Program-made: the position numbers and the translations under genes
Shown here: in pieces, positions 1 to 4,977 of the stretch
Layout of the letters: every line of letters begins with the position of its first letter
How positions within the stretch are numbered: position 1 is the stretch's first letter
Notes under the pieces: model-generated
What the model saw: the letters and a program-made list of their open reading frames with translations, nothing else
Told to the model about the DNA's origin: nothing
Database searches by the model: none
From: a bacterium
Lineage (GTDB): Bacteria; Bacillota; Clostridia; Oscillospirales; Oscillospiraceae
Direction: 5' to 3'
Assembly (NCBI GenBank): GCA_004562395.1
Contig: SFQY01000060.1
Span: forward strand, 1-5,063
Length of the DNA: 5,063 bases

Positions 1-217
1 CTTTTTAACGAAATGCATACAGATTCGGAACAGATCGCCGTTCCTCATCCGCCCCAGTGTGCGCACTGGGGCACCTTCCCCCCGGGGGAAGGTATTGCGT
101 TCCCTCATCCTTACAAACACCAATTGATCGGGCTGCTGGGGAAAACCGATCAGGAAATTTTTAATCATCCCCGGAGGGGATACCACATCTGATATCTCAT
201 ATCTGATATCTCATATC
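1..217 (+). repeat. El1: right part of a modular intergenic inverted-repeat element, cut by the window edge
   Basis: The window opens inside the core of the element. In order it shows the core segment with ggaac/gttcc pairing (28-45), a 9-bp-stem hairpin gccccagtg-tgcg-cactggggc (51-72), a GC palindrome (73-93), an arm (about 94-166), a 15-nt hairpin atcccc-gga-ggggat (167-181), a ccacatc box (183-189) and four 7-bp units (190-217). Core orientation is the same as in El2, with the gccccag hairpin on the right. The right arm is mosaic: its caaacaccaatt segment resembles the left arms of El2 and El3, while cgggctgctgggg matches the right arm of El2. No open reading frame is shared between copies, so it is read as non-coding. 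The outer end lies 60 bp before the regulator gene. Confidence 0.85.
190..217 (-). repeat. Four-unit heptad array, right terminus of El1
   Basis: Read from the outer end on the minus strand, the units are GATATGA, GATATCA, GATATGA and GATATCA. They are followed by GATGTGG (183-189) and then the 15-nt hairpin. The units are in exact 7-bp phase with no spacers. Confidence 0.9.
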
Positions 218-220
218 TCC

Positions 221-236
221 ACGGGGTCGCCCCTAC
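221..236. repeat. Short cgtaggggcgaccccgt-like module abutting El1
   Basis: The segment acggggtcgcccctacg reads on the minus strand as cgtaggggcgaccccgt and contains a small gggg-tcg-cccc hairpin (223-233). The nested insertion in El2 and its counterpart in El4 also carry cgtaggg next to a GC palindrome, and El3 is followed directly by ccctacgcg. It may be the remnant of a second repeat family that associates with these elements. It is short, so the call is tentative. Confidence 0.4.
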
Positions 237-277
237 GCGCCCACCATTTCCCACCCCTTAAAAAAGCCGGTGATTTT

Positions 278-1642
278 ATGTTGACCTATGAACTGAAAAA
301 AGCTCCCGGGGTTCCGCTTTATGAGGCTCTTTACCGGTGCATCCGGGAGGACATTCTCTGCGGGACCCTGGGGCCGGGGGAGAAGCTGCCTTCCAAGCGG
401 GCGTTGGCCCAGAATCTGGAGGTCAGCCGCATCACCGTGGAGGCGGCCTACAACCAGCTGCTCTCCGAGGGCTACATCCGCTCCCGGGAGAAGGTGGGCT
501 ATTTCGTGGAGGGAACGGTCCGGACCGCTCCGCCCAGGCCGCTGCCTCCCCCCCGGGAGCCGGAGCCGCAGCGGTCCTGGCTGCTGGACCTGACGGACAA
601 CGGCACCGAGGGCTTTCCCTTCTCCGTCTGGTCCCGGCTCCAGCGGGAGGTGATGCTGGACTGCGGCGAGGCCCTGCTGCGTCCCCTGCCCAACCGGGGC
701 ATCCCGGAGCTGCGGCAGGCCATCGCGGCCCACCTGGCGGCCTTCCGGGGCATGCGGGTGGAGCCGGAGAACATCCTCATCGGCGCGGGCACGGACTTTC
801 TTTACAATCTGCTGATCCAGCTGCTGGGCCGGGAGAAGGTCTACGCCGTGGAGGAGCCGGGCTACGACAAGATCCGCAGGATTTACGCCGCCGGAGGCGT
901 CCGCTGCGTCAGCGCCCCCATGGACAGCCGGGGGGTGATTCCCGGGAGCCTCGCCGGGGCGGATGTGCTCCACTTCTCCCCCTCCCACCACTTCCCCACG
1001 GGGCTGGTGACTCCGGTGACCCGCCGCCGGGAGCTGCTGGACTGGGCGGGGCCGGGCAAGTGGATCATCGAGGACGACTACGACAGCGAGTTCCGTTTCG
1101 ACGCCCACCCCAAGCCCGCCATGCAGTCCCTGGACAGCGCCGGAAGGGTGATCTATATGAACACCTTCACCAAAAGCCTGGCCCCCTCCATCCGTATCAG
1201 CTACATGGTGCTGCCCCCGAAGCTGATGGAGCGGTTCCAGCAGACCCTGGGCTTCTACAGCTGCACGGTGCCCAGCTTCGAGCAGTACACCCTGGCCCGG
1301 TTCCTGAGCCGGGGGTATTTTGAAAAGCACATCAACCGGATGCGAAAATTCTACAAAAATCGACGAAACCGGCTCATCGGGCTGCTGGAGGGCTGCGGCT
1401 TTTCCCGGCGGCTGACCATCCTGGAGCAGGACGCGGGGCTGCACTTCCTGGTGAAGGTGAACACCGCCCTGACCGACCGGGAGCTGACGGAGGGCCTGGC
1501 CCGGGCAGGCGTCCGGGTAAGGGCGTTGAGCGAATACTACCACGACGGCTCGCTGGACCTGCACTGCCTGGTGGTGAACTATTCCGGCCTGAAGGAGGAC
1601 CGCCTGGAAAAGGCCCTGGGGGTGTTGGAGGAGATTATGTAA
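278..1642 (+). CDS. MocR/PdxR-family transcriptional regulator (GntR wHTH fused to PLP aminotransferase-like domain)
   Basis: The 454-aa protein has a normal length for the family. Residues about 12-79 form a GntR winged helix-turn-helix (VPLYEALYRCIREDIL, then LPSKRALAQNLEVSRITVEAAY, ending GYFVEG). Residues about 105-454 form a fold-type-I aminotransferase-like domain: PNRGIPELRQAIAAHL, an SPSHHFPTG motif (234-242), the EDDYDSEF motif (265-272) with the Asp expected to contact the PLP pyridine ring, and K299 in NTFTKSLAPSIR as the expected PLP Schiff-base lysine. All key PLP residues are present, so cofactor sensing is likely intact. Family members bind PLP and control vitamin B6, GABA, taurine or other amine metabolism genes, usually divergently transcribed neighbours. 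Here the upstream side is a repeat and then the window edge, so the target is unknown. The SPSHHFPTG motif has His where Gln is common. The ATG start has only a weak ggtga (269-273) in front and no better in-frame upstream start. Family assignment is firm; pdxR or gabR cannot be chosen. Confidence 0.93.
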   Translation: MLTYELKKAPGVPLYEALYRCIREDILCGTLGPGEKLPSKRALAQNLEVSRITVEAAYNQLLSEGYIRSREKVGYFVEGTVRTAPPRPLPPPREPEPQRSWLLDLTDNGTEGFPFSVWSRLQREVMLDCGEALLRPLPNRGIPELRQAIAAHLAAFRGMRVEPENILIGAGTDFLYNLLIQLLGREKVYAVEEPGYDKIRRIYAAGGVRCVSAPMDSRGVIPGSLAGADVLHFSPSHHFPTGLVTPVTRRRELLDWAGPGKWIIEDDYDSEFRFDAHPKPAMQSLDSAGRVIYMNTFTKSLAPSIRISYMVLPPKLMERFQQTLGFYSCTVPSFEQYTLARFLSRGYFEKHINRMRKFYKNRRNRLIGLLEGCGFSRRLTILEQDAGLHFLVKVNTALTDRELTEGLARAGVRVRALSEYYHDGSLDLHCLVVNYSGLKEDRLEKALGVLEEIM

Positions 1643-1658
1643 ACCGGAACTTTTTTCC

Positions 1659-1687
1659 TTGCCTTTTCCAGCGGGCGTGGATATAAT
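1659..1687 (+). promoter_or_regulatory. Predicted sigma-A-type promoter downstream of the regulator gene
   Basis: A -35-like TTGCCT (1659-1664; TTG and the C match TTGACA) is followed after exactly 17 bp by a perfect TATAAT (1682-1687). Initiation would fall near 1694. It starts 17 bp after the regulator stop codon and points into El2. The next gene begins about 695 bp later at 2390, so a transcript would carry all of El2 in its leader. It stands out as a sharp AT-rich box in GC-rich DNA. It could instead be the remnant of a lost gene's promoter, or serve a short RNA. Confidence 0.55.
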
Positions 1688-1733
1688 AAAAGAAAACTTT
1701 GTGCTGGCCGTCGGCGAAGGCGCTCTGGAAAAA
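1688..1733. other. Short spacer between the predicted promoter and El2
   Basis: This stretch has no recognisable gene. A 17-codon frame from GTG 1701 runs through the first heptads to a stop at 1752-1754 but has no ribosome binding site. No terminator hairpin with a T-run is seen between the regulator stop and El2. Confidence 0.4.
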
Positions 1734-1761
1734 GATATGAGATATGAGATATAAGATATAA
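1734..1761 (+). repeat. Four-unit heptad array, left terminus of El2
   Basis: The units are GATATGA, GATATGA, GATATAA and GATATAA in perfect 7-bp phase. The box that usually follows (GATGTGG) is degraded here to gtgattgtg (1762-1770), the most diverged of the six ends. Confidence 0.9.
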
Positions 1762-1840
1762 GTGATTGTGATCCCCTTCGGGGATGAATTTGAAAATTGG
1801 GATGATCGGTTTTGCCCAGTTGTACGATAAATTGGTGTTT

Positions 1841-1980
1841 AACGGGGTGTTTCGTAGGGCGGGGTCATGACCCCGCCGAAATGTAACGATTTCCTGGAAA
1901 TTCCGTTGAATGCTCCCCGGTCAAAAACCGGAACCTGGTCGGCGGGGTCATGACATAAGCCCTACGCCCCCAGTCAAACA
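1841..1980. mobile_element. Nested palindromic MITE-like insertion in the left arm of El2
   Basis: About 140 bp separates two pieces of the arm that are continuous in El3 (attggtgttt then gtaaggacga). The insertion has imperfect inverted ends: aacggggtgtttcgtagggc at the left, and gccctacgcccccagtcaaa at the right, which reads tttgactgggggcgtagggc in reverse complement. It contains a perfect 20-bp palindrome (1858-1877), a related ggcggggtcatgac at 1941-1954, and a central hairpin ccggt-caaaa-accgg (1917-1931). The flanks ggtgttt (1834-1840) and ggagttt (1981-1987) look like a 7-bp target duplication with one mismatch. It has no coding capacity. Confidence 0.65.
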
Positions 1981-2162
1981 GGAGTTTGTATAGACGACGG
2001 AACAATACCTTCCCCCGGGGGGAAGGGGGACCGCGAAGCGGTGGATGAGGAATGGCGACACCTTACCATTCTCAACGCAGTCAAGTCAAAGAGTACAACC
2101 TTTTCCAATGTACCTTTTTTCGAAGTGCATACAAATATGGAACATATCGCCGTTCCTCATCC

Positions 2163-2184
2163 GCCCCAGTTTGCGAACTGGGGC
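2163..2184. other. Core hairpin of El2 (gccccagtt / aactggggc), compensated relative to other copies
   Basis: The hairpin has a 9-bp perfect stem and loop tgcg. In El1 (51-72) and El3 (3683-3704) the loop-closing pair is G-C; here it is T-A, with both partners changed. The paired change argues that the stem itself is maintained. Confidence 0.75.
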
Positions 2185-2300
2185 ACCTTCCCCCCGGGGG
2201 AAGGTATGGTGCGGCGCACCCCTACAAATTCCAATTTATCGGGCTGCTGGGGAAAACCGGTATGCACATTTAAAATCATCCCCGAAGGGGATACCACATC

Positions 2301-2328
2301 TAATATCTCATATCTGATATCTCATATC
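2301..2328 (-). repeat. Four-unit heptad array, right terminus of El2
   Basis: From the outer end on the minus strand the units are GATATGA, GATATCA, GATATGA and GATATTA, followed by GATGTGG (2294-2300). Confidence 0.9.
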
Positions 2329-2372
2329 TTCTTACATGCGCCGCTTCATCTTTACCCACACGAATCACCCAC

Positions 2373-2380
2373 AAAGGAGG
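2373..2380 (+). promoter_or_regulatory. Ribosome binding site that sets the start of the ADP-ribosylglycohydrolase-like gene
   Basis: A strong Shine-Dalgarno aaaggagg lies 9 nt before ATG 2390. The upstream in-frame ATG at 2336 has no such site and lies only 8 bp outside El2, so 2390 is preferred. Confidence 0.85.
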
Positions 2381-2389
2381 GGACTGCAA

Positions 2390-3490
2390 ATGGCCATACG
2401 ACAATCGACCTATCGGGGGTGCCTGCTGGGCATGGCGGTGGGGGACGCCATGGGCTACACGGTGGACAGCCGCAGCTGGCAGGAGATCCGGGAGGACTAC
2501 GGTCCCCACGGCCTGCTGGGCTACGACCTGGTCAACGGCTATGCCGACGTCACCTCCTACACCCAGCTGGCGGCCTTCACCTGCAACGGCCTGCTCTTCG
2601 GCCTGACCCGGGGGCAGATGCTGGGGAAAATGGCCCCCTTCATCAAATACATCGGCCTCAGCAGCCGGGAGTGGGCGGCCTCCCAGCGGCCCTGGGGGCG
2701 GCCCAGCCGGACCTACTGCTGGCTCCTGCGCAAGCCGGAGCTGTGCCGCCGCCACTGCATGGACACCCGGATGCTGGACACCCTCAGCCGGGAGAACCTG
2801 GGCACCCTGGAGACCCCCGTCAACAGCTTCCCCGGCCCCGGAGGCCTCACCACCGCCGTCGGGGTGGGCCTGTTCTTCCACCGGGACCGGATGGACCGGG
2901 GGGAAATGGACCGTCTGGGGGCCGAGGCGGTGGCCCTGACCCACGGCAGCCCCACGGCCTTCCTCTCCGGCGCGGTGGTGACCCACGTGATCAGCCGCCT
3001 GCTGTCCCAGCCGGAGGCACCTCTGAAGCCGGTGTTCCTGGAGGCCGTGGAGGCCATGAAGGAGCAGTTCGGCCACCAGTACAGCCAGGCCTTCGAGATC
3101 GCCACCCTGGTCCGCCATGCCGTCACCTACGCCGAGTCCCCGGGCCTGGGGGCGGTGGAGGTCATGGAGCGGCTGGGCTGTGACAGCGCCGCCCAGGTGC
3201 TGGCGGGGACGGTGTACGCCTGCCTGTCCGGGGGGATGGACTTCGACGCTGCCCTGATCACCGCCGTGAACCACTCCGGCCGCAGCGCCGCGGTGGGGGC
3301 CCTCACCGGCGCCATCCTGGGCCTGCGGCTGGGGGAGGAAGCCCTGCCGGACTTCTATATCGAGTGCCTGGAGCCGGCGGAGGTCCTCCGGGAGCTGGCC
3401 GACGACCTCTACACCGGCTGCCCCATGGAAAAGGGCAACAAGCTCTTCGACCTGGACTGGGACTATAAGTACCTCCATGGGGGGTTGTGA
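2390..3490 (+). CDS. ADP-ribosylglycohydrolase-fold protein lacking the canonical metal-binding residues (probable pseudoenzyme)
   Basis: The 366-aa protein, typical in length, keeps the family scaffold: YRGCLLGMAVGDAMGYTVD at residues 8-26, TQLAAFTCNGLLFG at 58-71, the helical middle with ALTHGSPTAFLSGAVV, and the C-terminal AVNHSG...GALTGAILG. Active members use two metal ions to remove ADP-ribose from proteins or small molecules. Their N-terminal SDDTQ-type motif reads TSYTQ here (55-59), so both Asp are replaced. The C-terminal NHSGDSDSTG-type motif reads NHSGRSAAVG (294-303), replacing the Asp, Asp, Ser and Thr by Arg, Ala, Ala and Val. The middle motif, often SKGCGGVMR, is PGPGGLTTA. 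The frame is open and uses the same GC-rich codons as its neighbours, so this is not a decaying gene. Binding without hydrolysis, or another chemistry, are inferences. It is not in an obvious operon: El2 lies upstream and El3 downstream, and no terminator is visible. Confidence 0.85.
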   Translation: MAIRQSTYRGCLLGMAVGDAMGYTVDSRSWQEIREDYGPHGLLGYDLVNGYADVTSYTQLAAFTCNGLLFGLTRGQMLGKMAPFIKYIGLSSREWAASQRPWGRPSRTYCWLLRKPELCRRHCMDTRMLDTLSRENLGTLETPVNSFPGPGGLTTAVGVGLFFHRDRMDRGEMDRLGAEAVALTHGSPTAFLSGAVVTHVISRLLSQPEAPLKPVFLEAVEAMKEQFGHQYSQAFEIATLVRHAVTYAESPGLGAVEVMERLGCDSAAQVLAGTVYACLSGGMDFDAALITAVNHSGRSAAVGALTGAILGLRLGEEALPDFYIECLEPAEVLRELADDLYTGCPMEKGNKLFDLDWDYKYLHGGL

Positions 3491-3533
3491 GAAAAGGGGG
3501 AAGGGTGCACGCTCCGTGGGGAGACCCTGTGGA
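3491..3533. other. Short spacer between the ADP-ribosylglycohydrolase-like gene and El3
   Basis: This 43-bp purine-rich spacer contains no gene, promoter or hairpin with a T-run that I can support. Confidence 0.4.
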
Positions 3534-3561
3534 GATATGAGATATCAGATATAAGATATAA
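3534..3561 (+). repeat. Four-unit heptad array, left terminus of El3
   Basis: The units are GATATGA, GATATCA, GATATAA and GATATAA, followed by GATGTGG (3562-3568), then ta, then the 15-nt hairpin. Confidence 0.9.
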
Positions 3562-3682
3562 GATGTGGTATCCCCTTCGGGGATGAGTTTGAAAATTGTG
3601 CTTATCGGTTTTGCTCAGTTGTACGATAAATTGGTGTTTGTAAGGACGAGTGCCGCACAATACCTTCCCCCGGGGGGAAGGT

Positions 3683-3704
3683 GCCCCAGTGCGCACACTG
3701 GGGC
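3683..3704. other. Core hairpin of El3 (gccccagtg / cactggggc)
   Basis: The 9-bp stem has loop cgca, the reverse complement of the tgcg loop in El1 and El2. This marks the opposite core orientation. Confidence 0.75.
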
Positions 3705-3958
3705 GGATGAGGAACGGCGATATGTTCCGTATTTGTATGCATTTCGTGAAAAAGGTACATTGGAAAAGTTTGTACCGTTTGAATTAACTGCATTGCGAGT
3801 GGCAAGGTGTCGCCATTCCTCATCCACCGCTTCGCGGTCCCCCTTCCCCCCGGGGGAAGGTATGGTGCGGCGTACCCCTACAAATTCCAATTTGTCGAAC
3901 GCTGGGCATAGCCTGTATACGCATTTTTCAAAATCATCCCCGGAGGGGATACCACATC

Positions 3959-3986
3959 TTATATCTCATATCTCGTATCTCATATC
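3959..3986 (-). repeat. Four-unit heptad array, right terminus of El3
   Basis: From the outer end on the minus strand the units are GATATGA, GATACGA, GATATGA and GATATAA, followed by GATGTGG (3952-3958). The plus-strand sequence continues directly into ccctacgcg, resembling the module next to El1. Confidence 0.9.
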
Positions 3987-4056
3987 TCCCTACGCGGGGG
4001 GCTTTTTTCCATATTCCCATTTGCATTTTCCCTCCCCACCGGGCATATCCTATGCC

Positions 4057-4065
4057 AAAGGGAGG
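4057..4065 (+). promoter_or_regulatory. Ribosome binding site of the polysaccharide deacetylase gene
   Basis: The sequence aaagggagg ends 8 nt before ATG 4074 and supports that start. The 70 bp between El3 and this site contain no convincing promoter. Confidence 0.75.
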
Positions 4066-4073
4066 GATTTTCT

Positions 4074-4847
4074 ATGAGGAAACGGGATCTGGCCATATTG
4101 CTGTGTGCGGTGGCGCTGGCGGCGGTGGGGGCGGGGGCGGTGTTTTCCGGCAGCGCTCTGAAGACCGGCTCCTGGGGGCTGAGCTTCCGGCAGGAGGGGG
4201 CGCCGCCCATCGGCAACGCGGGGGCGGATCAGCTGCGGCAATACGACGCGGTGTACATCGGCGACACCAGCCGGAAGGTGCTGTACCTGACCTTCGACGC
4301 CGGGTACGAAAACGGCTGCACGGCCCAGATCCTGGACGCCCTGAAAAAGCACCAGGCTCCGGCGGCTTTTTTCCTGGTGGGCAATTACATCGAGAAGAAC
4401 CCGGACCTGGTCCGCCGGATGGTGGAGGAGGGCCACACCGTGGGCAACCACACCATGCACCACTACGACATGAGCAAAATCGGGGACCGGGATACCTTCG
4501 CCAGGGAGCTGCAGGGCCTGGAGGAGCTGTTCCGCCAGACCACCGGCCAGGAGCTGCCCCGGTACTACCGCCCCCCCCAGGGGATCTACAGCGAGGATAA
4601 CCTGAAGCTGGCCCAGGAGCTGGGGTACAGGACCGTGTTCTGGAGCCTGGCCTACGTGGACTGGAACAACGACGCCCAGCCCACCCCCGAGGCGGCCTTC
4701 GCCAAGCTGCTGCCCCGGACCCACAACGGCGCGGTGGTGCTGCTCCACTCCACCTCCAAGACCAACGCGCAAATTCTGGACGAGCTGCTCACCCGCTGGG
4801 AGGCCCAGGGGTATGCCTTTGGGTCTTTGGAGGAACTCTTCCAATGA
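4074..4847 (+). CDS. pdaA: PdaA-like polysaccharide deacetylase (delta-lactam-biosynthetic de-N-acetylase type)
   Basis: The 257-aa protein has a basic N-terminus (MRKR), a hydrophobic stretch at residues 6-24 (signal peptide or membrane anchor), a linker, and a NodB-type deacetylase domain at about 68-257. Visible motifs are TFDAGYENG (73-81) with D75 as expected catalytic base, HTMHH (126-130) supplying the HxxxH zinc ligands, RPPQG (166-170), FWSLAYVDW (189-197) and LLHS with H225. The GYENG signature, the VDW segment and the length are typical of PdaA. In Bacillus, PdaA acts after CwlD to remove the N-acetyl group from muramic acid, giving the muramic-delta-lactam of spore cortex needed for germination. 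The third metal ligand of classic NodB enzymes (TFDDG) is Ala76 here; PdaA-type enzymes also lack that Asp, so this is not a sign of inactivity. It acts outside the membrane, on cell-wall or cortex peptidoglycan. No cwlD or sporulation gene is in view. A vegetative peptidoglycan deacetylase is a less likely alternative. Confidence 0.88.
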   Translation: MRKRDLAILLCAVALAAVGAGAVFSGSALKTGSWGLSFRQEGAPPIGNAGADQLRQYDAVYIGDTSRKVLYLTFDAGYENGCTAQILDALKKHQAPAAFFLVGNYIEKNPDLVRRMVEEGHTVGNHTMHHYDMSKIGDRDTFARELQGLEELFRQTTGQELPRYYRPPQGIYSEDNLKLAQELGYRTVFWSLAYVDWNNDAQPTPEAAFAKLLPRTHNGAVVLLHSTSKTNAQILDELLTRWEAQGYAFGSLEELFQ

Positions 4848-4873
4848 ACCAACCCCCGGAGGATAACAGGGGA

Positions 4874-4901
4874 GATAGGAGATATTAGATATAAGATATG
4901 A
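4874..4901 (+). repeat. Four-unit heptad array, left terminus of El4
   Basis: The units are GATAGGA, GATATTA, GATATAA and GATATGA, followed by gataagg in place of GATGTGG. This is the only terminus whose outermost unit is not GATATGA. Confidence 0.85.
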
Positions 4902-4977
4902 GATAAGGTATCCCCTTCGGGGATGATTTTGAAATGTGCTTACCGGCGTTGCCCAGTGTTCGACAAATTGGTGTTTG

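Larger units (their letters stand above)
1734..2328 (+). repeat. El2: complete 595-bp modular inverted-repeat element with a nested insertion
   Basis: Left to right it contains: four heptads (1734-1761), hairpin atcccc-ttc-ggggat (1771-1785), left arm (1786-2005, interrupted by the nested insertion 1841-1980), GC palindrome ccttcccccggggggaagg (2008-2026), core (2027-2185), the reverse-complement palindrome (2186-2204), right arm (about 2205-2277), hairpin atcccc-gaa-ggggat (2278-2292), ccacatc box (2294-2300) and four heptads (2301-2328). The core holds accgc-gaa-gcggt (2030-2042), the inverted pair ggatgaggaatggcga / tcgccgttcctcatcc (2043-2058, 2147-2162), ggaac/gttcc (2139-2156) and gccccagtt-tgcg-aactggggc (2163-2184). 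The two ends form long imperfect terminal inverted repeats. It contains no transposase and no plausible gene, so if mobile it is non-autonomous (MITE-like). I see no clear target-site duplication outside its ends. Confidence 0.9.
3534..3986 (-). repeat. El3: complete 453-bp modular inverted-repeat element with reversed core
   Basis: Left to right: four heptads (3534-3561), GATGTGG (3562-3568), hairpin atcccc-ttc-ggggat (3570-3584), left arm (3585-3661), GC palindrome (3663-3681), core (3682-3841), palindrome (3842-3860), right arm (3861-3935), hairpin atcccc-gga-ggggat (3936-3950), ccacatc (3952-3958) and four heptads (3959-3986). The minus strand is given because the core is reversed relative to El1 and El2: the gccccag hairpin is on the left (3683-3704) and accgc-ttc-gcggt on the right (3826-3838). 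The outer arms are not reversed: the left arm shares cagttgtacgataaattgg with El2's left arm, and the right arm shares tatggtgcggcg and cccctacaaattccaattt with El2's right arm. It lacks the nested insertion of El2. No coding capacity is conserved between copies. Confidence 0.9.

Noticed and set aside
190..217. Heptad arrays as a CRISPR-like or microsatellite feature
   Set aside because: The units are only 7 bp, contiguous and without spacers, so not CRISPR. The fixed count of four at every end argues against a drifting microsatellite.
233..1564. Long minus-strand open frame opposite the regulator gene
   Set aside because: It is a shadow of GC-rich codons in the real gene. It is low in complexity (Gly, Gln, Val, Pro, His) and has no recognisable domain.
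1701..1754. 17-codon frame from GTG 1701 behind the predicted promoter
   Set aside because: It has no ribosome binding site and ends within the heptads; nothing supports translation.
2041..2317. Open frames inside El2 starting MDEEWRHL or MRNGDTLP, with similar peptides on the minus strand of El3 (3602-3890)
   Set aside because: The shared peptides only reflect shared DNA. A one-base length difference after the T-run near 2121-2126 shifts the frames between copies, so the reading frame is not conserved. There is no ribosome binding site, and the frames run through hairpins and heptads.
1732..2330. Target-site duplication around El2 and El3
   Set aside because: The flanks (ggaaa / cttac for El2, ctgtgg / tccctac for El3) share no convincing direct repeat, so an insertion mechanism cannot be read from them.
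2336..2389. Upstream ATG giving an 18-residue longer ADP-ribosylglycohydrolase-like protein
   Set aside because: It has no Shine-Dalgarno, while ATG 2390 has aaaggagg at good spacing and begins right at the family's conserved N-terminus.
2300..3478. Long minus-strand open frame opposite the ADP-ribosylglycohydrolase-like gene, and a plus-strand Gly/Pro/Arg-rich frame at 2041-3183
   Set aside because: Both have shadow-type composition, and both run through the repeat terminus into the real gene in another frame.
4001..4010. gc followed by six T after a G-run, resembling a terminator tail
   Set aside because: No complementary C-run lies upstream to form a stem, and it sits in front of the deacetylase gene rather than after a gene.
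4021..4051. TTGCAT / CATATC boxes before the deacetylase gene as a sigma-A or sporulation (sigma-G type) promoter
   Set aside because: The -10 match is poor, the spacing for sigma-G is too short, and initiation would fall on the ribosome binding site itself.
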